From NCBI RefSeq assembly GCF_001661965.1, contig NZ_LYWZ01000022.1, positions 682,001 through 746,000 on the forward strand: DNA of 64,000 bases, in the 5' to 3' direction. Positions 8,296 to 16,065 of the stretch are shown in pieces. The DNA comes from Croceicoccus mobilis. Its GTDB lineage: Bacteria; Pseudomonadota; Alphaproteobacteria; Sphingomonadales; Sphingomonadaceae. The notes beneath the pieces are model-generated. The model was not told where the DNA came from. It did no database searches and saw nothing but the letters and a program-made list of their open reading frames with translations. Each line of letters starts with the position of its first letter. Position 1 is the first letter of the stretch. The translations under genes and the position numbers were made by a program.

Positions 8296-9315
8296 TCAGG
8301 CCGATACTTCCAGCACGATCTTGCCGATATGGCCACCTTCGTCGATGCGCCTGTGGGCATCTACGATCTTTTCCAGCGGAAATGTCGCATCGATCTCGGG
8401 CCTAAGCTGGCCGCTGGCGACGAAGGGCCACACTTCGCGGGCGATTTCCTCGACCAGCGCGGTCTTGAAGGCATCGGTGCGAGGCCGCAGCGTCGAGCCC
8501 GAAAGCGTGAGGCGCTTTACCAGCACCTTGTGCATGGGGATCGTCGCCTCGACCCCGCCTTGCACCGCGATGGTCACGTGGCGCGCATCCTCTGCCATGC
8601 AGGCGATATTGCGCGCGACGTAATCGCCCGAAATCATGTCGAGCACGACATCGACCCCGCGCCCACCGGTCAGGCGCTTCACCTCCTCGACGAAATCGGC
8701 AGTCTTGTAATTGATCGCATGGGTCGCACCGATACGCAGCGCGGCGTCGCACTTTTCTTCCGACCCGCAGGTGACGATGATTTTCAGACCGAACAGATTG
8801 GCCAGCTTTATCGCCATGGTGCCGATCCCGCTGGTGCCGCCATGGACCAGCAGCCAATCGCCCTCATCCGCCATCGCGCGTTCGAAGACATTGCTCCACA
8901 CGGTCAGCAGGGTTTCTGGTATGGCCGCAGCCTCTGTCAAAGCGACGCCATCGGGGACGGGCAGGCAATGGCCCGCGACCGCCACGCAATATTCGGCATA
9001 GCCACCGCCCGAAACCAGCGCGCATTGCCGCGTGCCCAGCATGGCCGGATCGACCCCGTCGCCAACGGCCACCACGGTCCCTGCAATCTCCAGCCCCGGC
9101 GTGGATGGCGCGCCCGGCGGCGGTGGATACAAACCTTGGCGCTGCATGACGTCGGGCCGGTTCACGCCCGCGGCGGCGACCTTGATCAGCACCTCGCCGG
9201 TGGCGGGCCGCGGCGTTTCGATCATGGCCGGGCCAAGCACCTCGGGCCCGCCCGCGCGCATGATCGCGATCGCAGTCATGCGCGCCGGAATCGTCGTGGA
9301 TACTGTTTCGCTCAT
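8296..9315 (-). CDS. NAD(P)H-quinone oxidoreductase, zinc-independent MDR family (PIG3-like)
   Basis: The protein belongs to the medium-chain dehydrogenase/reductase superfamily and lacks the structural zinc site, as quinone oxidoreductases do. Typical segments are VLIKVAAAGVNRPDVMQRQG near the N-terminus, PSTPGLEIAGTVVAVG, the nucleotide-binding WLLVHGGTSGIGTMAIKLA (about residues 140-160) and RGVDVVLDMISGDY. The C-terminal end HIGKIVLEV is also typical. I used the ATG at 9315 (MSETVST), preceded by a GGGGG Shine-Dalgarno run; an upstream in-frame ATG at 9387 adds an unlikely low-complexity leader. The gene is transcribed toward the methyltransferase pair and is probably independent. Confidence 0.9.
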   Translation of the reverse strand: MSETVSTTIPARMTAIAIMRAGGPEVLGPAMIETPRPATGEVLIKVAAAGVNRPDVMQRQGLYPPPPGAPSTPGLEIAGTVVAVGDGVDPAMLGTRQCALVSGGGYAEYCVAVAGHCLPVPDGVALTEAAAIPETLLTVWSNVFERAMADEGDWLLVHGGTSGIGTMAIKLANLFGLKIIVTCGSEEKCDAALRIGATHAINYKTADFVEEVKRLTGGRGVDVVLDMISGDYVARNIACMAEDARHVTIAVQGGVEATIPMHKVLVKRLTLSGSTLRPRTDAFKTALVEEIAREVWPFVASGQLRPEIDATFPLEKIVDAHRRIDEGGHIGKIVLEVSA

Positions 9316-9457
9316 CTTGCCCCCGAATCCTGCCTGTCGCCTGTCGGCCTTGCCCCCCAGCAAGGACCATTTGGCTGTGGATTTCATTCAACGGCAACGC
9401 CGTTAACCGCAAGGTGAGTTGACAGCAAGCCAACAACATCCAAGATTGTGCAGTGCA

Positions 9458-9697
9458 ATGGATGACGACAATCGCCCCAGGCCCGCTGGCCAGCCCGGCG
9501 AACTCGCGGCTCAGCTCGCGAGCGAAAGTCTCGACCCGCTTTCGCAGGACGAGCTGAAGATGCGCATCCATCTCCTCGAACTGGAAATCCAGCGGACCCG
9601 AACCCATATGGAAAAGGCAGCCAGCCACCGGCTTGCTGCCGAGGCCCTGTTCGGATCGGGCCCCGGACCTGGCGGGACAGGCAGTCCCCCGGCATGA
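9458..9697 (+). CDS. DUF1192 family protein
   Basis: The 79-residue product matches the small alphaproteobacterial DUF1192 family of unknown function. The family core is the start MDDDNRPRP and the helical middle LDPLSQDELKMRIHLLELEI, followed by a second helix ending in KAASHRLAAEALF. The tail is Gly/Pro-rich. The ATG at 9458 fits the family N-terminus. It sits divergently from the quinone oxidoreductase gene. No function is known to me. Confidence 0.85.
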   Translation: MDDDNRPRPAGQPGELAAQLASESLDPLSQDELKMRIHLLELEIQRTRTHMEKAASHRLAAEALFGSGPGPGGTGSPPA

Positions 9698-9970
9698 ACA
9701 TCCGCGCCGCCTCTTTTCGGTCCTTGGCGGCGCACCCGTTGCAACACGGTTTGCAAGGCGCTTGTGCCGCGTTTCGCGGCATGGGATCGATGCGCCGCGT
9801 AAACCCTCGAACCTTAACGCAACCGACGGAAACGGCGAAAAAAACGGGACTTTCCGGGCGTAGGGACAAGGTAAAAAATACCTTTCCGTTAACGCTTTCG
9901 CCTTACGTTCAGGCGCACCATGCCATGAACGCGAGTCCCCCCTTTTCGCTGCTGAGGAAATATCGCTGAT

Positions 9971-12394
9971 ATGCCAAGTTTCGCACAGAGCCTCGAGAAG
10001 ACGCTTCACACCGCGCTCGCCAATGCGGCCGAGCGTGCCCACGAATATGCGACGCTGGAACATCTCCTTCTCGCCCTGATCGAGGATGCGGATGCGGCGC
10101 AGGTCATGGAAGCCTGCGGCGTGGACCTTTCCGAACTGACCGGGGTGGTGAAGCAGTACCTGGACCAGGAATACCAGTCGCTGAAGACCAGCGAAAAGGC
10201 GGATCCTTCGCCGACCGCCGGTTTCCAGCGCGTGATCCAGCGCGCCATCCTGCACGTCCAGTCTTCGGGCAAGGATACGGTCACCGGCGCGAACGTGCTG
10301 GTCGCCCTGTTCTCCGAACGCGATTCCTATGCGGTCTATTTCCTGCAGCAGCAGGACATGAGCCGCCTGGACGCTGTCAGCTATATCAGCCACGGCATCG
10401 GCAAGACCGGCAAGCAGGTCGGTTCCACCTCTGCGCCCAAGGGTACGGAAGAGGAAGCGAAGTCCGAAGACAAGGCCGAAGCTTCCAGCGGCAAGGGCAA
10501 GAAGGATTCGGCCCTCGACCAGTTCACCGTGAACCTCAATTCGAAGGCGCTCGCCGGTAAGGTCGATCCGCTCATCGGTCGCGGCCCAGAAGTGGACCGC
10601 ACGATCCAGATCCTGTGCCGCCGGTCAAAGAACAACCCGCTCTATGTGGGCGATCCGGGCGTGGGTAAGACCGCGATTGCCGAAGGTCTTGCGCGCAAGA
10701 TCGTCGAAGGCGACGTGCCCGAGGTGCTTTCGGAAGCGGTGATCTACTCGCTCGACATGGGCGCGCTGCTGGCCGGCACCCGTTATCGCGGCGATTTCGA
10801 GGAACGCCTGAAGCAGGTCGTTTCCGAGCTTGAGAAAATGCCCGAGGCGATCCTCTTCATCGACGAGATCCATACCGTCATCGGCGCTGGCGCGACCAGC
10901 GGCGGGGCGATGGATGCCTCGAACCTTTTGAAGCCTGCGCTGTCGTCGGGCGCGATCCGCTGCGTGGGTTCGACGACCTACAAGGAGTTCCGCAACCACT
11001 TCGAAAAGGACCGCGCGCTTCTCCGCCGGTTCCAGAAGATCGACGTGAACGAACCCACGGTCGAGGATACGATCAAGATCCTCAAGGGCCTGCGTTCTGC
11101 GTTCGAGGAGCACCACAAGGTCAAGTATACGCCCGACGCGATCAAGACCGCGGTCGAGCTGTCGGCCCGCTACATCAATGACCGCAAGCTGCCCGACAAG
11201 GCGATCGACGTGATCGACGAAGTGGGCGCGATGCAGATGCTGGTTCCGCCCAGCCGCCGCAAGAAGACTATCAGCGCGCGTGAGATCGAGAAGGTCATCG
11301 CGACCATGGCGCGCATCCCGCCCAAGTCGGTGTCAAAGGACGACAAGAAAGCGCTCGAACATCTCCAGCGCGATCTCAAGCAGGTGGTGTTCGGACAGGA
11401 CCGCGCGATCGAGGTGCTCTCGACCGCGATGAAGCTGAGCCGCGCAGGTCTGCGCGATGCGGACAAGCCCATCGGCTCGTTCCTGTTCAGCGGTCCGACC
11501 GGCGTCGGCAAGACCGAGGTGGCCCGCCAGCTGGCGTCCATCATGGGCATCCCGCTGCAGCGTTTCGACATGTCGGAATATATGGAACGGCACTCGGTCT
11601 CGCGCCTGATCGGTGCGCCTCCGGGCTATGTCGGCTTCGACCAGGGCGGTCTGCTCACCGATGCCATCGACCAGCAGCCGCATTGCGTTCTCCTGCTCGA
11701 CGAAATCGAGAAGGCGCACCCCGACCTGTTCAACATCCTGCTGCAGGTCATGGATAATGGCCGCCTGACCGACCATCACGGCAAGACGGTCGATTTCCGC
11801 AATGTCGTGCTGATCATGACGACCAATGCGGGCGCTGCCGACATGGCGCGCAACGGCATCGGTTTCGGCGACGTGTCCAAGGCGGACGCTGGGGATGAAG
11901 CTGTGAAAAAGCTGTTCACGCCCGAGTTCCGCAACCGTCTCGATGCGATCGTGCCCTTCGCCTATCTGGGCAAGGAAATCGTGTCGCGCGTGGTCGACAA
12001 GTTCATCCTTCAGCTCGAACTTCAGCTGGCGGACCAGAACGTCCACATCCAGTTCGACGGCGATGCTCGCACCCTGCTTGGCGATCTTGGCTATGACCGC
12101 CTCTATGGCGCGCGCCCGATGGGCCGCGTGATGCAGGAGAAGGTGAAACAGCCGCTGGCCGAGGAACTGCTCTTCGGCAAGCTGGCGCAGGGCGGCGAGG
12201 TGCATGTCACCACCAAGGAAGGCGAACTGGGCAAGCCGGAGCTGAGCTTCGAGCTGACACCGGCACCGCCGAAACTGGTCAAGCGCCGCAAGAAGAAGCC
12301 TGCGCCCAAGAAGACCACCGGCAAGAGCGCCGAGGGTTCGACCGAGGCGGATCTCGACGGCTCGGACGGAGGCACCGGCCCCGAAAAGGGCTGA
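9971..12394 (+). CDS. clpA: ATP-dependent Clp protease ATP-binding subunit ClpA
   Basis: ClpA is the AAA+ unfoldase that feeds substrates to the ClpP peptidase. The 807-residue protein has the N domain (1-145), a first AAA module (Walker A GDPGVGKT about 227, Walker B ILFIDEIHT about 293) and a second module (Walker A GPTGVGKT about 507, Walker B VLLLDEIEKAH about 573). A ClpP-docking loop is seen as NGIGFGD about 628. The last 40 residues are a Lys-rich then acidic extension not needed for the fold. clpS, often just upstream, is not present in the 273-base gap before it, where I see no gene. A hairpin terminator follows the stop. Confidence 0.97.
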   Translation: MPSFAQSLEKTLHTALANAAERAHEYATLEHLLLALIEDADAAQVMEACGVDLSELTGVVKQYLDQEYQSLKTSEKADPSPTAGFQRVIQRAILHVQSSGKDTVTGANVLVALFSERDSYAVYFLQQQDMSRLDAVSYISHGIGKTGKQVGSTSAPKGTEEEAKSEDKAEASSGKGKKDSALDQFTVNLNSKALAGKVDPLIGRGPEVDRTIQILCRRSKNNPLYVGDPGVGKTAIAEGLARKIVEGDVPEVLSEAVIYSLDMGALLAGTRYRGDFEERLKQVVSELEKMPEAILFIDEIHTVIGAGATSGGAMDASNLLKPALSSGAIRCVGSTTYKEFRNHFEKDRALLRRFQKIDVNEPTVEDTIKILKGLRSAFEEHHKVKYTPDAIKTAVELSARYINDRKLPDKAIDVIDEVGAMQMLVPPSRRKKTISAREIEKVIATMARIPPKSVSKDDKKALEHLQRDLKQVVFGQDRAIEVLSTAMKLSRAGLRDADKPIGSFLFSGPTGVGKTEVARQLASIMGIPLQRFDMSEYMERHSVSRLIGAPPGYVGFDQGGLLTDAIDQQPHCVLLLDEIEKAHPDLFNILLQVMDNGRLTDHHGKTVDFRNVVLIMTTNAGAADMARNGIGFGDVSKADAGDEAVKKLFTPEFRNRLDAIVPFAYLGKEIVSRVVDKFILQLELQLADQNVHIQFDGDARTLLGDLGYDRLYGARPMGRVMQEKVKQPLAEELLFGKLAQGGEVHVTTKEGELGKPELSFELTPAPPKLVKRRKKKPAPKKTTGKSAEGSTEADLDGSDGGTGPEKG

Positions 12395-12416
12395 TCTTCG
12401 GATTGTTAACGGAAGA

Positions 12417-12443
12417 GGGCGGCTCTGCGGGGCCGCCCTTTTT
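12417..12443 (+). terminator. Rho-independent terminator of clpA
   Basis: A 7-bp GC stem (GGGCGGC at 12417-12423, GCCGCCC at 12432-12438) is followed by five T. It abuts the stop codon of the convergent coaE gene. Confidence 0.85.
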
Positions 12444-13040
12444 CTATGTGGTGAGGGCGGCGACCAACGCTTCGACCTGCGCGCGGGTGTCTTCGAGCGA
12501 TCCGCCGTTCTCGATCACGTGATCGGCCCGCTCACGCTTTTCCGCATCCGGCACTTGCAGGGCGAGAATCTCTTCGAGTTTCGCTACCGTCATGCCGGGG
12601 CGGGCCAGCACGCGGGTGCGCTGCACATCTGCTGGAGCGGATACCACCGCAACCGCATCCAGCCCGCGCGTTCCGGTCTTTTCGAACAAGAGCGGAATGT
12701 CGAACACGATCAGCGGCGCATCGCGGTTCTCTTCGATAAAGGCGAAGCGTTCATCCGCCACTGCCGGGTGGACGATGGCCTCCAGCCGCTTCAACGCTTC
12801 TGCATCGCCGAATACGATGGCGCCCAGTTCGGCGCGCTTCACGCCTTCCGGCCCGGTGGTGCCGGGGAAGGCTTCCTCGATAGCCGGGATCAGCAGGCCG
12901 CCGGGGCCTTGCAGCTTATGCACCTCGGCATCGGCGTCGAACACGGGCACGCCCAGATCGCGCAGCATGTTCGCCACGGTGGATTTGCCCATCCCGATCG
13001 AACCGGTCAGGCCAAGGATGACAGGCCGCTTGACGCTCAC
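12444..13040 (-). CDS. coaE: Dephospho-CoA kinase
   Basis: CoaE phosphorylates dephospho-CoA in the last step of coenzyme A synthesis. The P-loop GLTGSIGMGKSTVANML is at the N-terminus, followed by VFDADAEVHKL, and the family segment PLIVFDIPLLFEK lies in the middle; the 198-residue length is normal. I chose the GTG at 13040 because it overlaps the aroE stop as GTGA and gives the expected start VSVKRPVILGLTG. It is the last gene of the leftward origin-side cluster ppsR-maf-aroE-coaE, the same order as in Caulobacter, where dnaQ follows. Here dnaQ is instead near 46 kb. Confidence 0.96.
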   Translation of the reverse strand: MSVKRPVILGLTGSIGMGKSTVANMLRDLGVPVFDADAEVHKLQGPGGLLIPAIEEAFPGTTGPEGVKRAELGAIVFGDAEALKRLEAIVHPAVADERFAFIEENRDAPLIVFDIPLLFEKTGTRGLDAVAVVSAPADVQRTRVLARPGMTVAKLEEILALQVPDAEKRERADHVIENGGSLEDTRAQVEALVAALTT

Positions 13041-13894
13041 GATGTCAGGATCGCCCGCAACTCCTCGTCGCAATCGCGCGGGGCTTCATGGCCGAAAAAC
13101 TTCTCGAAAGCATGCGCGGCCTGTCCGATTAGCATGGCAAGCCCGTCAACAGTCTCAAACCCCGCTTCGCGCGCGGCTTTCAGGAATTCGGTGTCGGGCG
13201 GGCTGGTGACGATGTCGTAGCAGACCGAACCCGGCGGCACGTGACTGAAATCGATGTCGAGCGCGGGATTGCCCGTCATGCCCAATGGGCTGGCATTGAT
13301 GACGAGATCGTAGCAGCCTTCCCGATCGTCGAACGCGAAATCGGTCGGTTCGGCCAGCATCGAGACCGGAGCGACGTGATGCTCACCTTCCGGGTCCAGT
13401 TCGTCCAGCAAAGCTCGCCCCTTGGCCGGGTCGCGGCCAAAGACGACCATGGTGAAACCGTGCCCCGCCAGCGCCGTGACCAGCGCGCGGGCCGCACCGC
13501 CATAGCCGATGATCCGCGCCATGCGAAACAGGTGCGGCTGCGCCAGTGCCTCGCGCAGGGGCTCAAGGAAACCGGGAGCATCGGTGTTATATCCGCTCAG
13601 CGTGCCATCTTCGGCCCGGACCACGGTGTTGACCGCACCCATGGCGGCGGCAGTCGGGTCGATATGGTCAAGCAGCGGCATGATCGCCTGCTTGTGCGGC
13701 ATGGTCACGTTACACCCGCGCCAGTCGGGATCGGTCCGGCGGCTGGCCACATAATCGGCCAGACCTTCCGCCTTTACATGGGCGTGGCGATATTCGCCCG
13801 CCAGGCCCAGCCGCTTCAGCCAGAAATTGTGCAGTGCTGGCGATTTCGACTGGATGATCGGATCGCCGATCACCTCGGCATAAGGGACGCTCAT
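13037..13894 (-). CDS. aroE: Shikimate dehydrogenase
   Basis: AroE reduces 3-dehydroshikimate with NADPH in aromatic amino acid synthesis. The 285-residue protein shows the substrate-binding start EVIGDPIIQSKSPALHNFWL, the catalytic Lys in VTMPHKQAIMPLLD, the Asn/Asp region GYNTDAPGFL and the nucleotide-binding ARIIGYGGAARALVTALAG. The C-terminal GLAMLIGQAAHAFEKFFG is typical. It is tightly packed in the leftward cluster: 13 bases after maf and overlapping coaE by four bases. Confidence 0.96.
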   Translation of the reverse strand: MSVPYAEVIGDPIIQSKSPALHNFWLKRLGLAGEYRHAHVKAEGLADYVASRRTDPDWRGCNVTMPHKQAIMPLLDHIDPTAAAMGAVNTVVRAEDGTLSGYNTDAPGFLEPLREALAQPHLFRMARIIGYGGAARALVTALAGHGFTMVVFGRDPAKGRALLDELDPEGEHHVAPVSMLAEPTDFAFDDREGCYDLVINASPLGMTGNPALDIDFSHVPPGSVCYDIVTSPPDTEFLKAAREAGFETVDGLAMLIGQAAHAFEKFFGHEAPRDCDEELRAILTS

Positions 13895-13907
13895 CTTTGC
13901 TGACCTG

Positions 13908-14492
13908 TCATTCCACCAGTTCGCGCTGCGCCCTCAGCGCACCCAGAACGGGAAGCAGCGGCATGCCGAGAACGGTGAAGAAATCGCCCTCCACCTTCTC
14001 GAACAATTGGACGCCCGGACCTTCGATCCGGAACACGCCGACGCAATAGCCGACCGCAGGCCATTCGGCCTCCAGATATTCGCCGATGAAGGCATCCGAC
14101 AATTCCCGCCAGTAGAGCCGCGCGACATCGCGGTGCTGCCATTCGATCTTGCCATCGCGGGCAAGCGTCGCGGCGCTGTGCAGTTCCATCACTTGGCCAG
14201 AGAAATATTTCAGATGCTCGACCGCGTTTTCGCGGCTGACCGGCTTGTCGAACCGTCGCGGCCCCACGGTGACGAGGGAATCGCTTCCCAGCACGAGCCT
14301 GCCGGGATGATTGTCGGAAACGGTCAGCGCCTTGGCATCGGCCAGCGCCTGCGCAGTCGGCCCCGGCGCGCCGTGGTCAAGCCGGTTTTCCAGTGCGCGC
14401 TCGTCAATGTCTGCGGGCACCGCTTCAAATGCGACGCCGGCCTGACGCAGCATCTGCTGGCGCGATCCGCTTTTGGAGGCGAGAATGATCAT
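13908..14492 (-). CDS. maf: Maf family nucleoside-triphosphate pyrophosphatase
   Basis: Maf proteins hydrolyse non-canonical nucleotides and are linked to septum formation in some bacteria. The 194-residue product has the family start IILASKSGSRQQMLRQAG, the segment VPADIDERALE, the catalytic acidic strand RLVLGSDSLVTV and the later FIGEYLEAEWPAVGYCVGVF. It lies between ppsR and aroE, in the conserved origin-proximal order of alphaproteobacteria. Which nucleotide subfamily it belongs to (dTTP/UTP or m7GTP type) I cannot decide firmly. Confidence 0.93.
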   Translation of the reverse strand: MIILASKSGSRQQMLRQAGVAFEAVPADIDERALENRLDHGAPGPTAQALADAKALTVSDNHPGRLVLGSDSLVTVGPRRFDKPVSRENAVEHLKYFSGQVMELHSAATLARDGKIEWQHRDVARLYWRELSDAFIGEYLEAEWPAVGYCVGVFRIEGPGVQLFEKVEGDFFTVLGMPLLPVLGALRAQRELVE

Positions 14493-14544
14493 GGCGCAAC
14501 CCTTTACCGGTTTCGTTCAGGCCCGGCCAGCCGTGTAACTCTTC

Positions 14545-15390
14545 CTAGACCGGCTTGGGACCGGGATTGGCTTTCGACAGGGCGCCGCGCCTTTCATTGA
14601 CCAGATTGATGACGGCGGCCGCGGTCTCCTCGATCGAGCGGCGGGTCACGTCGATCACCGGCCAGCCATTGTCGGCGAACATGCGGCGAGCGAATTTCAA
14701 TTCCTTGTTCACCCGCTCTTGGTCGACATAGTCGGTTTCCGGGGTCTGGTTCAAAGACAGCAGGCGATTGCGGCGCACCTGGATCAGCCGGTCCGCCGAT
14801 GTCGTCAGCCCCACGACCAGCGGACGGCGCAGGCCGAAGAGGGCAGGGGGCGGCGGGCTTTCGACGACGATGGGGATATTGGCAGTGCGATAGCCCCTGT
14901 TGGCCAGATAGATCGAGGTCGGCGTTTTCGATGTGCGCGACACGCCGGCAAGGACGATATCGGCCTCTTCCCATTCCTCCCACAGCAGGCCGTCGTCATG
15001 CGCGATGGTGTACTGGATCGCTTCCACGCGGGCGAAATAGGCCTCGTCCATCTTGTGCTGGCGGCCGGGGCGGGCATGCGCCTCTTGCCCCAGCAGGCTG
15101 GAGAGCGAGCGCGTCACCTGATCGAGCGCGGAAACGGTGGCGAGTCCCGCTTCGTGACAGGCGTTTTCCAGTCTTTCGCGGATCTCGGCATTGGCGAGGG
15201 TGAAAAGGACGAGGCCGGGATTGCGCACGATCTCGCCCATGATGCGGTCGAGATGCTGCTGCGAACGCACCATCGGCCAGAAATGGCGATCAATCTCCGC
15301 CCCTTCGAACTGGGCGAGGGCGGCCTTGGCAATCATCTCCAGCGTTTCGCCAGTGGAATCGGACAGCAGGTGCAGATGTAGCCGGGCCAT
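14545..15390 (-). CDS. ppsR: Pyruvate, water dikinase regulatory protein (DUF299; RP001 homologue)
   Basis: PpsR is a bifunctional kinase/phosphorylase that uses ADP to switch PEP synthase or PPDK off and phosphate to switch it on. The 281-residue protein has the family start LHLHLLSDSTGETLEMIAKA, the P-loop ADIVLAGVSRTSKTPTSIYL (about residues 145-164) and the downstream IPIVVESPPPPALF. It is the first leftward gene from the putative origin; this family (RP001 in Rickettsia) flanks the origin opposite hemE in Caulobacter and relatives. That position makes it a useful map anchor. No PEP synthase gene lies in the window. Confidence 0.93.
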   Translation of the reverse strand: MARLHLHLLSDSTGETLEMIAKAALAQFEGAEIDRHFWPMVRSQQHLDRIMGEIVRNPGLVLFTLANAEIRERLENACHEAGLATVSALDQVTRSLSSLLGQEAHARPGRQHKMDEAYFARVEAIQYTIAHDDGLLWEEWEEADIVLAGVSRTSKTPTSIYLANRGYRTANIPIVVESPPPPALFGLRRPLVVGLTTSADRLIQVRRNRLLSLNQTPETDYVDQERVNKELKFARRMFADNGWPVIDVTRRSIEETAAAVINLVNERRGALSKANPGPKPV

Positions 15391-15551
15391 GAAGGTAGTT
15401 ATCGTCTCGCATCGAAAGGATCATGTTGTGTCGCCCGTCATGCAGCGCGGGGCCGGACACTGCAATGGCTGAGTGCGGCACCGGCATGAAGGTGCCCGTC
15501 GATCCCGGGCGGCGACGGATTGGTGCAGAGTTTGGGGAAGCCATGTAGGCT

Positions 15552-15560
15552 TGTGCATAA
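15552..15560 (-). promoter_or_regulatory. DnaA box, perfect TTATGCACA
   Basis: The plus strand reads TGTGCATAA, so the minus strand matches the DnaA consensus TTATNCACA exactly. It lies 40 bases left of the AT-rich island. Confidence 0.75.
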
Positions 15561-15600
15561 GCACGCGGAAAGCCTGCCGGAAACGCGTGGAGCAAGGGGC

Positions 15601-15655
15601 ATCAAATTTCATACAAATAGATGAATCAAAAAGATTTATTTGTGATATGCGTTAT
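15601..15655. other. AT-rich island, candidate DNA unwinding element
   Basis: Bases 15601-15650 contain only 11 G or C out of 50 (22%), in a region otherwise above 55% GC by eye. The stretch includes ATCAAATTTC and AAGATTTATT. An AT-rich tract beside DnaA boxes is the usual strand-opening site of an origin; here this is inferred. Confidence 0.65.
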
Positions 15656-15772
15656 GGCTGATGCCAAGCCCGGTTCGCCCGGATTGGGGTCGCCCCGAAT
15701 GGCGGAATCGCGTGGCCGACAGACCGCCGCCGGGCTTTTGCATTGCGGCGTCGATCCGGCTTGCACGCGCCA

Positions 15773-15781
15773 TGTGGACAA
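15773..15781 (-). promoter_or_regulatory. DnaA-box-like site, TTGTCCACA
   Basis: The minus strand reads TTGTCCACA, one mismatch from TTATCCACA. A further one-mismatch site, TTATGAACA, lies on the minus strand at 15898-15906. Confidence 0.5.
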
Positions 15782-15798
15782 GCACCGGCATAACCCCC

Positions 15799-15839
15799 GG
15801 GATGAACCCGGTGACAGAACCGGGGACGGAATTCATCCC
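15799..15839. repeat. Nested inverted repeat in the origin region
   Basis: The outer arms GGGATGAA (15799-15806) and TTCATCCC (15832-15839) enclose inner arms CCCGGT (15807-15812) and ACCGGG (15819-15824) around a six-base loop. Seven unpaired bases separate the right arms. This could form a cruciform or bind a dimeric protein. Confidence 0.75.
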
Positions 15840-16065
15840 CGCTATGTGCTGGTTCGTCCCGTGGATTCGTGAACATGGAACAGTGATGCCCACAGCCTGT
15901 TCATAAGACTCACAAGTTTCGATTGACGACGCAGCTATCGGGATTCGCATCGGCGGTTTTTCCCTCGCCATGCGGTGATAATTCGGGCAGTGCCGCGTTT
16001 CCCCACAATCCACAGGACCAACAGAGTCCAACAATCTTTTAAAAGACTATTTGGTTTGGAGAGTC

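Larger units (their letters stand above)
15391..16065. other. Putative chromosomal replication origin (oriC) between ppsR and hemE
   Basis: These 675 bases contain no credible gene and separate two divergent, outward-facing gene sets. The flanks, the RP001/DUF299 gene and hemE, are those of the Caulobacter origin. Inside are an AT-rich island (15601-15655), one perfect DnaA box, several degenerate boxes, a TCCCCACA element at 16000-16007 like the weak DnaA boxes of Caulobacter, a nested inverted repeat (15799-15839) and seven GANTC sites between 15623 and 16065. I found no full TTAA-N7-TTAA CtrA site. The promoters of ppsR and hemE must also lie here. The assignment rests on position plus these elements and is not experimentally shown. 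Confidence 0.85.

Noticed and set aside
9698-9970. Possible clpS or other small gene before clpA
   Set aside because: The only frame there (from 9694) gives a low-complexity, Arg/Ser-rich peptide with no ClpS motifs; it looks like chance.
15473-15900. Short ORFs of about 60-140 codons within the origin region
   Set aside because: They overlap each other on both strands, have no ribosome sites, and encode Arg/Pro-rich peptides typical of random GC-rich frames; the region is better explained as an origin.
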